Origin: Clostridia bacterium
GTDB lineage: Bacteria > Bacillota > Clostridia > Christensenellales > Borkfalkiaceae
Assembly (NCBI GenBank): GCA_900764105.1
Contig: CAAFMS010000028.1
Span: forward strand, 43,893-107,892
Reading direction: 5' to 3'
DNA: 64,000 nucleotides
Shown here: piece after piece, positions 31,732-41,701 of the stretch
How positions within the stretch are numbered: the first letter of the stretch is position 1
Layout: each line of letters opens with the position of its first letter
Position numbers and translations under genes: made by a program
Notes under the pieces: model-generated
What the model was told of the DNA's origin: nothing
Database searches by the model: none
What the model saw: only the letters and a program-made list of their open reading frames with translations

Positions 31732-33655
31732 CTATCGTTTTTCCTCTTTCCGTTATTTTTTTGAAATCGTCGGCGCGTTCGTAAAAACACTCTAAAATCA
31801 ACGGGTTAAACGAACCGCATTCGCCGTTTTTAATCATCTCTATCGCCCGTTCGTGAGTGTATGCGGGCTTGTACGGACGCTTGGAAACCAACGCGTCGTA
31901 AACGTCGCAAATCGAAACGACCTGCGCCGAAACGGGAATTTCATCTCCTTTAAGACCGTTCGGATAGCCGTTTCCGTCGTAGCGTTCGTGGTGACAAAGG
32001 CAGATTTCCCGAGCGTATTTTACGAGAGGCTCGTCGGCGTAACCCTTGATTTTTTCAAGCATTTCGCTGCCGTATATCGTATGATTTTTCATCGTCTCGT
32101 ATTCTTCCGAAGTGAGTTTGCCCTTTTTATTCACTATTTCGGGAGCGATACGCGATTTTCCCATGTCGTGCATTGCCGCCGCGTACGCTATCGTCGAAAC
32201 GTCGCTGCCCGTAAAACCGTACGGATTGTTCTTGCAGATGAGCCGTTCTAAAATAAGCCTCGTAAACTCGGTGATTCTCGTCGTGTGGCTGCCCTCTTCG
32301 CCGCCGCTCGGACGTTCGATAATCTGACTGAGTATCTCTAACATCATCGAACGGCTTCTTTCTTTCTCCTTGGTCTGACGCGTAATTTCGGAAATCAGCC
32401 GCCTTTGTCTCGAATATACTTTTATGGTATTCGCGACCCGTCTGTACACGTTCCGAGCGTCGAAAGGCCTTGTTATATAATCGGAAACGCCCTTTTCGTA
32501 TGCGATTCTTATCGAATCGCCCGTGTCGTCGCCCGTTATGGTTACGACGGGAATATTCGAAATAAGCCCGTAGGCGTTCATATAGTCGAGAACGTCGAAA
32601 CCGCTCACTTCGGGCATTACCAAATCAAGCAAAATTACTGCGATATTCGACTTATAGCCCTCTATTTTCTCTATTGCCGCTCTGCCGCCGTCCGCTTCTT
32701 CGACGTCGTATTCGCTTTTTAAAATACCTGAAAGAATTTGCCTGTTTATGGGCGAATCGTCAACGATTAAAACGAGTTCTTTTTCAGTCGAGGTCTTTTT
32801 AAATTCTCCGTGTTCGGAATTATCGGTAATAACGCAATCCTTTTTCTTTTTGGCGACATACATAAATTCGTCGGCTCTTTTAACCGCCTCTTCCACGCTT
32901 TCGCCGTTGCAGACAACGCCGCCCATGCTGATCGACGGTTTTATGGACGGATATTCCTCGACAGTCGTCTCCCTTACGCTCTGAACCACGTCTTTAAGCC
33001 ATTTTTTAAAGGCGATTTCTTTTATATCGGGAACGATGAGCAGAAATTCGTCGCCGCCGTAGCGAATCAGCCTGTCCGTTGAGCGAATATGCGACTTTAT
33101 GGTTGCGACGACGGCTTTCAACACGGCGTCTCCGACGCTGTGACCGAACAGGTCGTTATAAATCTTGAAGTCGTCGAGATCCAACATCGCGACTCCGCCG
33201 CCTAAGACGTTATCTGCGACGTATTCCTCGTAATAGCGACGATTATACGTTTCGGTGAGAACGTCCTTATAGGTTTTGTCGAAATATTCGGAAAGCGGCA
33301 AGACGTCCTTGTTTTCTTCGTCGCCGTAGTCTATGGCGGTATTCTCGTCGAAAGTTTTAATCATTTCGAGAACGCAGGATTTACCGTCCACTTCGCGATA
33401 GTCGGCGATAACCTGATAAGTACCGCTTTTGAGTTTTTCGATTTTAGAAAACTGTTTTTTCTCGGTAAGAGCGCGGTAACTGATGCAATTTTTACACGGC
33501 GAACGCCTTTGCCACACGGCGTAGCAATCGCCCTCTATACGTTTGTCCTCGCAGGTTTTGACTCTTCCCCCTACGTCGTCCTCGGATAAAAGTCTGACGG
33601 TAGAAAACACTTTTCTGAGGATATTCATTTCGCTTTGAATTTCGTTTTCGGTCAT
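31724..33655 (-). CDS. GGDEF-REC-HD-GYP protein (c-di-GMP synthesis and degradation)
   Basis: 643 residues, cytoplasmic. The N-terminal 125 residues carry four Cys in two pairs (EGDCYAVW, PCKNC) and could be a small sensor. A GGDEF domain with intact YGGDEF (about 199-204) makes c-di-GMP. The receiver domain (about 293-415) has ILIVDDS-type acidic residues and Asp about 340 in ILLDLVMPE. The HD-GYP domain has HDMGK (about 496), HH and GYPNGL (about 563) and hydrolyses c-di-GMP. Order GGDEF then REC then HD-GYP in one chain is unusual. It is first gene of the signalling operon, with promoter TTGCAA-17-TATAAT. It lies directly downstream of the riboswitch-controlled surface operon. Confidence 0.92.
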   Translation of the reverse strand: MTENEIQSEMNILRKVFSTVRLLSEDDVGGRVKTCEDKRIEGDCYAVWQRRSPCKNCISYRALTEKKQFSKIEKLKSGTYQVIADYREVDGKSCVLEMIKTFDENTAIDYGDEENKDVLPLSEYFDKTYKDVLTETYNRRYYEEYVADNVLGGGVAMLDLDDFKIYNDLFGHSVGDAVLKAVVATIKSHIRSTDRLIRYGGDEFLLIVPDIKEIAFKKWLKDVVQSVRETTVEEYPSIKPSISMGGVVCNGESVEEAVKRADEFMYVAKKKKDCVITDNSEHGEFKKTSTEKELVLIVDDSPINRQILSGILKSEYDVEEADGGRAAIEKIEGYKSNIAVILLDLVMPEVSGFDVLDYMNAYGLISNIPVVTITGDDTGDSIRIAYEKGVSDYITRPFDARNVYRRVANTIKVYSRQRRLISEITRQTKEKERSRSMMLEILSQIIERPSGGEEGSHTTRITEFTRLILERLICKNNPYGFTGSDVSTIAYAAAMHDMGKSRIAPEIVNKKGKLTSEEYETMKNHTIYGSEMLEKIKGYADEPLVKYAREICLCHHERYDGNGYPNGLKGDEIPVSAQVVSICDVYDALVSKRPYKPAYTHERAIEMIKNGECGSFNPLILECFYERADDFKKITERGKTIDE

Positions 33656-33692
33656 TATCCGAACCCCCTGTTTAAAAGTCAGCCGTTATAAA

Positions 33693-33722
33693 AACGACGA
33701 ACGCAAAAGAATGCTCGTCGTT
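33693..33722. promoter_or_regulatory. Inverted repeat overlapping the start of the signalling operon
   Basis: AACGACGA (33693-33700) and TCGTCGTT (33715-33722) with a 14-bp centre. The distal arm starts immediately after the -10 box, so it is more likely an operator than an RNA terminator. Confidence 0.5.
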
Positions 33723-33751
33723 ATTATAACAATATATAATGTTTTTTGCAA
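33723..33751 (-). promoter_or_regulatory. Promoter of the GGDEF-REC-HD-GYP / SBP / kinase / HPt operon
   Basis: On the minus strand TTGCAA (33751-33746), 17-bp spacer, TATAAT (33728-33723). Confidence 0.75.
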
Positions 33752-33792
33752 GGCGTTTTACGATATTTTTCCGTAAAGCGGCATAAAAACGA

Positions 33793-33890
33793 CTTGCCGA
33801 TAGATAAATTAACTTACGCGAAGCGTAATATCACTTGCCGACAGGCAAATATAACTTACACCTTTTGCCTACCCCATAGGGGAAGGCAAG
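33793..33890. repeat. Dispersed TTGCC-type intergenic repeats
   Basis: Two ACTTGCCGA(C/T)AG units, a TTACGCGAAGCGTAA palindrome and TTGCCTACCCCATAGGGG...GGCAA hairpin, related to repeats at 25748-25911 and 28064-28140. No U-tract follows for the adhesin gene. Confidence 0.65.
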
Positions 33891-33911
33891 AGAATCCGTT
33901 TTCTTAACCGA

Positions 33912-36900
33912 TTAAAACCCTGTCAGTATCGCTATTTCATACGACTCCGACGGCTGCTTTATGTTCCGCGCTTCGAGAAGCGATACCCTGTAACCGCTTA
34001 AACTCTCGCTAATCGTGATACTACTTCCTTTCGTCGCCGAATAATATATCGCATCCGTCGTTCTCACTACTTCGGTTCCGAACGACGTAAACGTTGCGTT
34101 TCCGATATATCCGCCGCCTACCTTGTCTATCCGCCACATATAATATACGCCGCTGTGACGACGGTCGATCACGTTTTCATCTGTCGTTCCCGTCACGGTA
34201 AACGACAACTTTCCGCTGCTAAACGTCGCGTTCAATATAACCGCAGGCAAAAGCGTATACTCTTTCCCCACATAGCCGTCAGTCTCCTCAGGGCTATCTC
34301 CCTCAACCCTTACAATAGAGCCGTAATTGGAGATAATCGACTTATAGGCGTAGTTTTTAACTTTAATCGTGCATTTTGTCGCCGAGGTGATATTAAAGCC
34401 GTTAGTATTGTTCGGAAGCGTTACGACGAGTATAAACCTCTCGCTTACCGCCGAATTTCTCGCCGCGAGCGTAAGAGCCGAGCCGTCGCCCATAGAACCG
34501 AACTCGCTTAACGAAACGCTGCTTGAAGCCGCCGAAAGAACGAGGCTGCCCGCCCACGCGCTTACGCCGTCTTTCTGATAGAACAATCTCATCGAAGTAC
34601 CTTTCGGCAAACTCAGGGCGAAATTAAACGCAAAATCCGAAACCGTATCTTTCGAGCCGTAATTCACGTTGTAAGTTACGGTATATATTCCGTCGGTATA
34701 AAGAGCCGAACCGTCGTATCTCGGGTCGTCGCCCACGGCAAATTCGATATCGTCGGCGTAGACCTTTATATGTATATATCCGCTGTCGTAGCCTTTTAAA
34801 GTCTCGGACGAAACGAAATATCCGTTTTCCTGACTTGCCGCCGAAAACGCCGAGGTAATTTCGGTATATGAACCGTCTTTTAACTTGATAAACGACTTAT
34901 AGCGTGGTTTTCCTACCCATTTACTCGTAGTTCCGATAACGAAACCGAAGCCGTTGTTTGCGTCGAGCGGTATTATTTCGCCGCCCTCCAACATCGAACG
35001 GGGCATCGACGAAGTAACGGTCACGCCTTCGGGGGATTCGACGGTTACGTTGTAAGTCCACCTTGCGTAAAATCTCATCGTGCCGCTGACTTCCGAAGAA
35101 GCGTCCTTTTGCATATCCTCGAAAGATTTACCGTAAGCCGAGACGTCGCCCGCCTTGCTTACCGTATAAAATCCTTTGAAATCGTAGCCGTATCTGTCGT
35201 TTATGAGTTTTTTAGTCCAGCCCTCGAATCCGTCGGGATTTACCAAAGAAAACTTCTCGCCTGCCGAAACGGTAGTCGTGAAATATTCGTTCACTCCGTA
35301 GTTCGATATGAAAACGAGCGAGTATATTTTGGCGTACGTTACCGAAAACGCAACCGAACCGCCGTTTGCCACCGCATAGTCTACGAAATCCGAACCGGCG
35401 ACAAAATTATACGAGTATTCGTAGTCGGGGTCTTCCGTATAGGGAATAAGGAAGTTATCCGCCCCGAAAGAGACCGAAAGTCCGCTTTCGGTAAATTGTC
35501 CGATCGAAGTCACTCCGTTTATCGTAAGGGATACAGTCGGCGTAAGTCCGTAACCGAGTTGCGGCTGCAAACTGAATGTAAAATGGCAACTCTGCAACAT
35601 TTTATGGTCGGTAGAACCCGTCGCGCCCGAGTAGGCGAACGAGAAATCGACTTCTTCTTTCGCTTCGACTATAACCTTAGTACTTTTCGTATTTTTCAAG
35701 TCCCTACAAGAGACTTCGTAATATCCGTTTTCCGAAACGACAACCGTTCCGTTTTCGGTTACGCCCGTACCGCTGTAAATGGTCTCGACGACGTATGAAC
35801 GCGGAGCGGGATATTTATATTTCAAAGTCGCGCCGAAACGAACCACGTCGCCCGCAGTGTAAATGTAATGAGTTACTCCGCTACTATCAACCCTCGTATC
35901 GAGCGGCGGCGTGCCGCTTTCGGGGGCGATTTCAATGCCCGTGAGCATATTCGGAACGAACTCTACTATCACGCCGTAAGTCGCCGAGCCGTAATCGCAT
36001 TCCATTAAGATCACGGTGTTTTCGCGGACGTTATCGTTGGCTTGGAAGTAAACGGACTTTTTTGCAGCCCCCTCTTCTCCGCCTTCGTAATTGTACCCGA
36101 CGTTCGCTCTGCCGTTGAAGGACGAAACGTTGCACGCCGAGCCTTTTGCGGCGATAATATCCGCTATTCTCGCCTCTTTATCGGCTTGCGTCGTATTTTC
36201 GTCAAAGTAAGTCGCTTTGCCGACGACGTTCGTATTTATATCGTAAAACTTTACGTTTTGCGGCAGATATTCCGCGCCGACGGGCGTTGCGTTTACCTTC
36301 CCGACGGTGTCGGGATTGCCGAGGTGACGACGGAAATAGTAATAAGTCGTCGCGCTCGTTCCCGAGCCGCTTACGTAGGTTATATATTCGTCGGAATTAC
36401 TCTCGTTCACGTCTTTTCCGCCATCCGTTTTCAACGAGATTCCGCTACCGCTTTCGCTCGCGCCGCCGACGGTTACGAGATAAGAACACAGCATATATTT
36501 CACGTTGTTTACATTGCAGTAAACGCTTATATACGAGATTCCCTTTTTAACGCCGCTTACGCTTAGTCCGCCGACCGTAGCGACGGTTGTATTATGGCTT
36601 TTAATCTCGATATTCGATTGCGAAGCGTCCACAGCCGAATAAACGTTGACAGAGCCGCCGACGTTTACCGAAGCGGTGTTCTGATAACCCGAAGCGAGAT
36701 ATAAAGCCCTCGTGTTCGAGTCTTTGGGATATGCATTGGCTGTTCCCGCAGTTTCGTAAACGAACAGATTTTTAGCCGCGCCCGAGTCGCCGGTGTTCGA
36801 TATGCTGTCCGTTTTCGCGATTATTCCGTATTTTACCGAGGCGGTCGCGGACGAACCCTGCGCGTTTAAAGAGGCGTTCGAATAGGCATATTTTATTGTG

Positions 36901-39872
36901 TCGGTGGCTTTCGACCTCGCCGCGATTCCTCCCGCGTAAGCGTAACTGTTCTCGGAAATCGCCTTGACGTCCGTATCTTTGACTACGCAATAACTTACGT
37001 TTGAATTTTGCATAAGCCCGACTATTCCGCCGGCGTAAGCGTACGGGGCTATACTCGAAGCGGTTACCGCGGAGTTTTCCACTATTCCGTAAGACAGGTC
37101 GGTAGTTCCGCTCCACCACATACCGGCGACGATTCCGCCCGCGTAAGTGAGCATCGTGTTTTCGCCTATCGCGTCGATAACGCAGTTTTTAATTTTTATG
37201 TCCCTGATATTTACGACCGCTTTCGACGGATTTGCAAATACGCCTATCGCGCCGCCGACGTACAGGTCGTATTCGTCGCTGCCGTGGACGTCGCAATACG
37301 CCTTCCCCGCAGCGTGTACGTTTTCTACCGCCGCGCCGTTTAAAAGAGTGACGTTCGACGTAATTTTCTTTCTCCAGAGCGCGCCGATAAGTCCTCCGAC
37401 GCTCGCCGTGTTCGGAGAGTTCGCGGAAGTGAAATACACTACCGAGTTTTCCGTTTTATCGCCCGTAAGGCTGACGCTATTAAGTTTCGAGTCGATAACG
37501 AGTCCGAAAACGCCGCCTACGAAACCCTCCGTTTTAAGGTCGGCGTCTTTGCCTCCCGCGTTCTTGCCGTTCTGCGATCCGCTTACGAAATATTCCGCGG
37601 CTTTGCCCGACGAGGACGAGTCGCTTTTGAAAATAAGAGACAGATTGCTTATCTGCGAATATCCGAGAACGTAACCTATCGCGCCGCCCGCGCAAACGTT
37701 GTTGCCGAGAGTTCCCGTACCGTTAATCGACGAGAAAGAATGGCAGGAGGCTTCGACCCTCGAATTTTCGTTATAATATACCGTAACGTTGTCGCTCGTT
37801 CCGCTTTGAGAACCGTTTTTACCGTAATCTTCAATCGTGGTAGCCTCAGAGCCGTAACCGAAAACTCTTCCCACGCAGCCGCCCGCGTTTATATCGCCGA
37901 TAGCAGTCGAACCGACTTCTCTGTACGCGGTAATTCTGCCGCTTCCGATATAGAACACGGCGTTGTCGAACGAATAGCCGACGTTATATCTCGAAGCGTA
38001 GCCGCCGGCGCACACGTTGTAATATTTATTGTTGTACGAAGTCGAGGTCGCCGACTGAACGGCAGTTACCGTGTAATCGTATTCGGGCTTAACGATGCCG
38101 AGTTTCAGCAGAGTATCCGCGACGTTATGGATGTGAAAGGAGTTGTATCCGAACGCTCCGCCCGCATACGCGGGTCCCACGCCGTTCTGCGTTGCGGAAA
38201 CGTCCACGCTGCAATTAAAAAAGTATTTCGTTTCTTCTGCGGGCAAAACGTTATGGACGATATATTCTGCGCTATGGCTGTAAATATATCCGACTGCGCC
38301 GCCTGCGAAAACCGCGCCCGAAGAATCTCCGTCCGCCGTACTCGCTTTTATCTCGAGCCTTCCTTCGCCGCTCGGACCGACTTCGCCGATTTGGCTTATA
38401 TCCGATTTAACGAACGCGACGTTTGAAAATTCGATTTTCTTATCGTCGCTCAGAGTCGAGCCTGCTTTATTTCCACGATTGACGATGCCGACTATTCCTC
38501 CCGCTACCGCCGCAGCCGAGGTTTCGGAAAAATCGTCGGGGTTTATATTCCCCTTATTCGCGCTGCCGCCGTTGTCTATAACCGCAGTAACCGAATAATT
38601 GTGTTCGGCGCAGACAACTACGTTTTTTATACTCATCGGACGAGGCGCGCTCACTTCCGCGTTTGCGTTTTCGCCGAGTTCGACAACTCCGACGAAACCG
38701 CCCGCTATCGCCGATCCCGAAACGTTGCCGAGAGCGTTCGCAAGTACTATCGATCGTTCGCCGTCGATAGTGACGCCGTCCACGCTCGCGTTTTGCAACA
38801 CCCCTGCAAATCCGCCGACAATCGCCCCTGCGTTATTGCCGTAAGTTACGCCCGATACGTCGTTAAACGCCCCGTTATAACGAACGGGACACCAAGACTC
38901 CACCGAGGAAGAACACAGACCGAAAATTCCGCCGATGTAGAGGTCTGCAAATTTCGTCTGCGCGCTTACGGAAACGGTCGATTCGACGTCGTCGAACACT
39001 ATATTCTTGCCTGCCGTACCCGCAACGCCGCCTACGTTGACGTGGTCGGTATGGTTTATAGTTTCCGCATTTTCAATCGTGTTTATGCCGATAAATCCCT
39101 GCATTTTCACGTTTCTGATAAGACACGGACGAACGCCGTCGCCGTATGCGTAAGCGAAAAATCCGTAATCGGCGTAATGCGTATTTCCCACGAACGAAAA
39201 CTCGCTGTCAACGTGACTCGTTCTGACTAAGTTGATAGTTGCCGTATAGCCGTCGAAGTCGAAACAACCGCCGAAAGGAAGTCCGCCGCGGAAGCCTAAG
39301 CCGAAAAACTCCGACGAGTTTATGAATAAATTCGTGCCTAAACGGTAATACCCGTAACGAATGTCGTCTGCGGTCGTTTTAGCGTCCGCGCCTATCTGAG
39401 CGAGGTCTTCGGGGGTCGTACTCCCTCTCGCCAAAATTCTCGCGACGGCAAGCACGTCCGCCTCTTTCGACAAAACGTAGGGATTGCCGAAATATTTTCC
39501 GACGTCCTCAGCGTAAGGCTCTTCGGTCTCGACCGAAATTTCGACTTTGCCGCTGTCGGGAACGGTTATTTCCGCAACCGCCGAAGCGTAACTCTTCCCG
39601 TTTATCGTCATGCTTTTAAAGAGTTTGCCCTCGTTTACCACCGTTACGGTTACGGTCGAACCGGCGTTTACCTCGTAGTTTTTGCCGTCTGCCGATTTTT
39701 TGACGTCCTTTCCGCCAACGTAAACTTTGACGTCGTCGCCTTCGGGAACGATTACGCTGACGTAAGTCGAATAGGTTTTATCCGTGCCGATAACAAGCGC
39801 GAGAACCGATATGCAGACGATCGTCACGATTAAAAGGGCTATTATAAATTTTTTTATCCTGCTTTTTTTCAT
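33912..39872 (-). CDS. Giant surface adhesin: GLUG-type beta-helix with C-terminal InlB-like repeat
   Basis: 1986 residues. N-terminal signal anchor (RIKKFIIALLIVTIVCISVLALVIG region, 5-30). From about residue 260 to 1080 some sixteen copies of an [AV]GG-x-(V/I/F)-G motif (VGGVAG, IGGIFG, VGGFAG, AGGIVG, AGGAFG and others) every 40-80 residues mark a GLUG-like right-handed beta-helix. Later parts have Ig-like stretches and one InlB-type repeat (FKGFYTVSK ... MRFYARWTYN, about 1520-1610). No LPXTG or other wall-anchoring motif is seen. It begins 4 bp after the previous gene and is last in the c-di-GMP riboswitch operon, so it is probably the adhesive product or a fibre-associated protein. Confidence 0.85.
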   Translation of the reverse strand: MKKSRIKKFIIALLIVTIVCISVLALVIGTDKTYSTYVSVIVPEGDDVKVYVGGKDVKKSADGKNYEVNAGSTVTVTVVNEGKLFKSMTINGKSYASAVAEITVPDSGKVEISVETEEPYAEDVGKYFGNPYVLSKEADVLAVARILARGSTTPEDLAQIGADAKTTADDIRYGYYRLGTNLFINSSEFFGLGFRGGLPFGGCFDFDGYTATINLVRTSHVDSEFSFVGNTHYADYGFFAYAYGDGVRPCLIRNVKMQGFIGINTIENAETINHTDHVNVGGVAGTAGKNIVFDDVESTVSVSAQTKFADLYIGGIFGLCSSSVESWCPVRYNGAFNDVSGVTYGNNAGAIVGGFAGVLQNASVDGVTIDGERSIVLANALGNVSGSAIAGGFVGVVELGENANAEVSAPRPMSIKNVVVCAEHNYSVTAVIDNGGSANKGNINPDDFSETSAAAVAGGIVGIVNRGNKAGSTLSDDKKIEFSNVAFVKSDISQIGEVGPSGEGRLEIKASTADGDSSGAVFAGGAVGYIYSHSAEYIVHNVLPAEETKYFFNCSVDVSATQNGVGPAYAGGAFGYNSFHIHNVADTLLKLGIVKPEYDYTVTAVQSATSTSYNNKYYNVCAGGYASRYNVGYSFDNAVFYIGSGRITAYREVGSTAIGDINAGGCVGRVFGYGSEATTIEDYGKNGSQSGTSDNVTVYYNENSRVEASCHSFSSINGTGTLGNNVCAGGAIGYVLGYSQISNLSLIFKSDSSSSGKAAEYFVSGSQNGKNAGGKDADLKTEGFVGGVFGLVIDSKLNSVSLTGDKTENSVVYFTSANSPNTASVGGLIGALWRKKITSNVTLLNGAAVENVHAAGKAYCDVHGSDEYDLYVGGAIGVFANPSKAVVNIRDIKIKNCVIDAIGENTMLTYAGGIVAGMWWSGTTDLSYGIVENSAVTASSIAPYAYAGGIVGLMQNSNVSYCVVKDTDVKAISENSYAYAGGIAARSKATDTIKYAYSNASLNAQGSSATASVKYGIIAKTDSISNTGDSGAAKNLFVYETAGTANAYPKDSNTRALYLASGYQNTASVNVGGSVNVYSAVDASQSNIEIKSHNTTVATVGGLSVSGVKKGISYISVYCNVNNVKYMLCSYLVTVGGASESGSGISLKTDGGKDVNESNSDEYITYVSGSGTSATTYYYFRRHLGNPDTVGKVNATPVGAEYLPQNVKFYDINTNVVGKATYFDENTTQADKEARIADIIAAKGSACNVSSFNGRANVGYNYEGGEEGAAKKSVYFQANDNVRENTVILMECDYGSATYGVIVEFVPNMLTGIEIAPESGTPPLDTRVDSSGVTHYIYTAGDVVRFGATLKYKYPAPRSYVVETIYSGTGVTENGTVVVSENGYYEVSCRDLKNTKSTKVIVEAKEEVDFSFAYSGATGSTDHKMLQSCHFTFSLQPQLGYGLTPTVSLTINGVTSIGQFTESGLSVSFGADNFLIPYTEDPDYEYSYNFVAGSDFVDYAVANGGSVAFSVTYAKIYSLVFISNYGVNEYFTTTVSAGEKFSLVNPDGFEGWTKKLINDRYGYDFKGFYTVSKAGDVSAYGKSFEDMQKDASSEVSGTMRFYARWTYNVTVESPEGVTVTSSMPRSMLEGGEIIPLDANNGFGFVIGTTSKWVGKPRYKSFIKLKDGSYTEITSAFSAASQENGYFVSSETLKGYDSGYIHIKVYADDIEFAVGDDPRYDGSALYTDGIYTVTYNVNYGSKDTVSDFAFNFALSLPKGTSMRLFYQKDGVSAWAGSLVLSAASSSVSLSEFGSMGDGSALTLAARNSAVSERFILVVTLPNNTNGFNITSATKCTIKVKNYAYKSIISNYGSIVRVEGDSPEETDGYVGKEYTLLPAVILNATFSSGKLSFTVTGTTDENVIDRRHSGVYYMWRIDKVGGGYIGNATFTSFGTEVVRTTDAIYYSATKGSSITISESLSGYRVSLLEARNIKQPSESYEIAILTGF
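34332..34346 (-). repeat. Interspersed 15-bp word, copy 4 (inside CDS)
   Basis: Exact copy near the 3' end of the adhesin gene, coding for YKSII in a frame different from copies 3 and 5. Confidence 0.85.
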
Positions 39873-39876
39873 CTTT

Positions 39877-40857
39877 TCACACTCTCTCGAACACTATTTT
39901 ATCGTCGTTTACGCCCGAAACCCTTTCTTCGCCCGGCGCCGTTTTGCCGTCGTCTATCGTCGCGGAAGCCTTAACCGAACAGCCCCCTTGCGCGTAAAAA
40001 TATAAATTCACGTCCGCGCCCGCGCGCACGGTGACCGTATACTTATTCCCGTCAGCCGAGACCTTCACCACGTCTCCGTACGTCTCTTTGTACTTCGCGG
40101 TATCGAAAATTACGTTGCCGCTAAGGGTAAACTCAACCTCCGCAAGATACGACTCGCCCGTGGCGGGAGTATCAGTCCCTCGGATAAACTCCGAAGCGGA
40201 TTTCAGATTGACTATCTCTCTCGTAAATCCGTTATAAACGTCGGATGACACGCCCACCGACAGTCTCGCCATGGTCGTGTTTACGGTAAATACCTGTAAA
40301 TCTATATACGGTTCGCTCGTCTGCAAGATTACGGAAAGTCTTTCCGTTCCCTCGCTCGGCATTGCCGACGCGGCGTTTGCTTTTCGCCGTATTTTCAGCA
40401 AAAGCGAACTCGTATTCCGTTGAGCCGAATGCAAAAGCGTCGCCTCGCTCGTATTTGTAAGCGGGTTGTCGTTTTCGTCTACTATCGACACGTCGTAGTT
40501 TCCGCTGTCTGCGTTTAAACCGTGTTGAACGCCCCATGCGTCCGTGACGTAAGTCCTGTTCAGTTCTTCGCTCGTAGGCGCGCGGAGCGAAAATCTCACG
40601 TCTCGTTTCGATACCTTATCCGCGTCGAAGTTGTTGACCGAAACTACGACGTAACCCGTACAACTTCCGTCCGCCTCCTTCCTAATCACCGCAGTTTGAC
40701 CTTCGCCGTCGTGAGATAAAACAAAATCGGTGTAAACGCCCGTCAATTCCTTTCTGTCGGAAAGGACGAACTTCGACACCGATACGCACGCAAAAGCGAC
40801 AAGTACGCAAAGAGCCGCAAAAAGTACTATAAACTTTTTACAAACGCTTTTTCGCAT
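39877..40857 (-). CDS. Secreted protein with SipW-type signal peptide (minor fibre component candidate)
   Basis: 326 residues. The N-terminus has a long hydrophobic segment followed by VSVSKFVLSDRKELTG, resembling the [S]-[KR]-[FY] motif after the membrane segment in the other substrates of this operon. The body is beta-rich, ends without an anchor and has no named domain. RBS GGGGAGG. It sits between the third SipW-type protein and the adhesin. Role inferred only from context. Confidence 0.7.
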   Translation of the reverse strand: MRKSVCKKFIVLFAALCVLVAFACVSVSKFVLSDRKELTGVYTDFVLSHDGEGQTAVIRKEADGSCTGYVVVSVNNFDADKVSKRDVRFSLRAPTSEELNRTYVTDAWGVQHGLNADSGNYDVSIVDENDNPLTNTSEATLLHSAQRNTSSLLLKIRRKANAASAMPSEGTERLSVILQTSEPYIDLQVFTVNTTMARLSVGVSSDVYNGFTREIVNLKSASEFIRGTDTPATGESYLAEVEFTLSGNVIFDTAKYKETYGDVVKVSADGNKYTVTVRAGADVNLYFYAQGGCSVKASATIDDGKTAPGEERVSGVNDDKIVFERV

Positions 40858-40944
40858 CTTGTCGCCTCCCCTATTACTTTTATATTAAACGTTTTAAATC
40901 CGCAACGATAGCCGATTAAAAACTTCCTCTGTATTGTTTTGGTT

Positions 40945-41685
40945 TTAAACGTTCTGAACCTGCTCGGCTACGACCTGCGCGTCAACGAACACCTTCGCGC
41001 CCGCGTAGTTGTCTTTGTCCGAGTTTTGTTTCGGGAGTTTGAACTTCAAGTGGTACGAGTACTCTTTCGTCTCGTCGTCCGTTTTCATCTTAAATCCCGT
41101 TTTATTTACTATCGTATTTCCGCTACTTTCTATCAAAAGACTTTGACCGTTGAAATCGACTTCCGTCCCCATATTTTCGGGCGGTCTGATATCCTTCGGG
41201 CTGTCCGCTTCCGAGCCGTGATATATACTTAAATAACCGCCGTCTTTTACTCCGTCGTCCGCGCCGTAAGTCGTCCAGCCGCCGAAATAATCGACCTGCC
41301 TGCCGATTCTGCCCGCCGAAATCGTTTCGAGCCTCACGGTTATGGATAACGTCACGTTCATCGCGACTTCGTTTATTCTGTTTTTATCCGCGCCCGAAAT
41401 CGTGAAGTAATATTCTATCTCGTCTTCCGGCTCGACGTCGTAAATAGTGATTTCGTTCGCGGTTTTGTTGAACGATTGCGATACTCTGTTTTTTTGCGAA
41501 TCGACGCGATATATCGAATCGACCCCGAGTTTCATAACCGCGTCGGCAACTTTGACCGAATTGATTTTATTTTCGTACTCCTTGTAAAACCTCGAGAAAG
41601 TAATCGTTCCGCCGATCGCGGATATCATCGCTATGAGAAGGAGCATCATAGATAATAAACCGACGCTTTTTCTTTTCTTTGCCAC
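40945..41685 (-). CDS. SipW-dependent-type secreted protein (TasA/camelysin-like, minor subunit candidate)
   Basis: 246 residues starting with GTG at 41685, preceded by GGAGG. Signal segment SMMLLLIAMISAIGGTITFSRFYKEYENKIN, then a beta-rich domain with VEPEDEIEYYFTISG, as in TasA/camelysin proteins, which have a long N-terminal segment removed by SipW. It lies 16 bp after sipW. Probably assembled with the major subunit (inference). Confidence 0.75.
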   Translation of the reverse strand: MAKKRKSVGLLSMMLLLIAMISAIGGTITFSRFYKEYENKINSVKVADAVMKLGVDSIYRVDSQKNRVSQSFNKTANEITIYDVEPEDEIEYYFTISGADKNRINEVAMNVTLSITVRLETISAGRIGRQVDYFGGWTTYGADDGVKDGGYLSIYHGSEADSPKDIRPPENMGTEVDFNGQSLLIESSGNTIVNKTGFKMKTDDETKEYSYHLKFKLPKQNSDKDNYAGAKVFVDAQVVAEQVQNV

Positions 41686-41701
41686 CGCTTACCTCCGTAA
41701 T

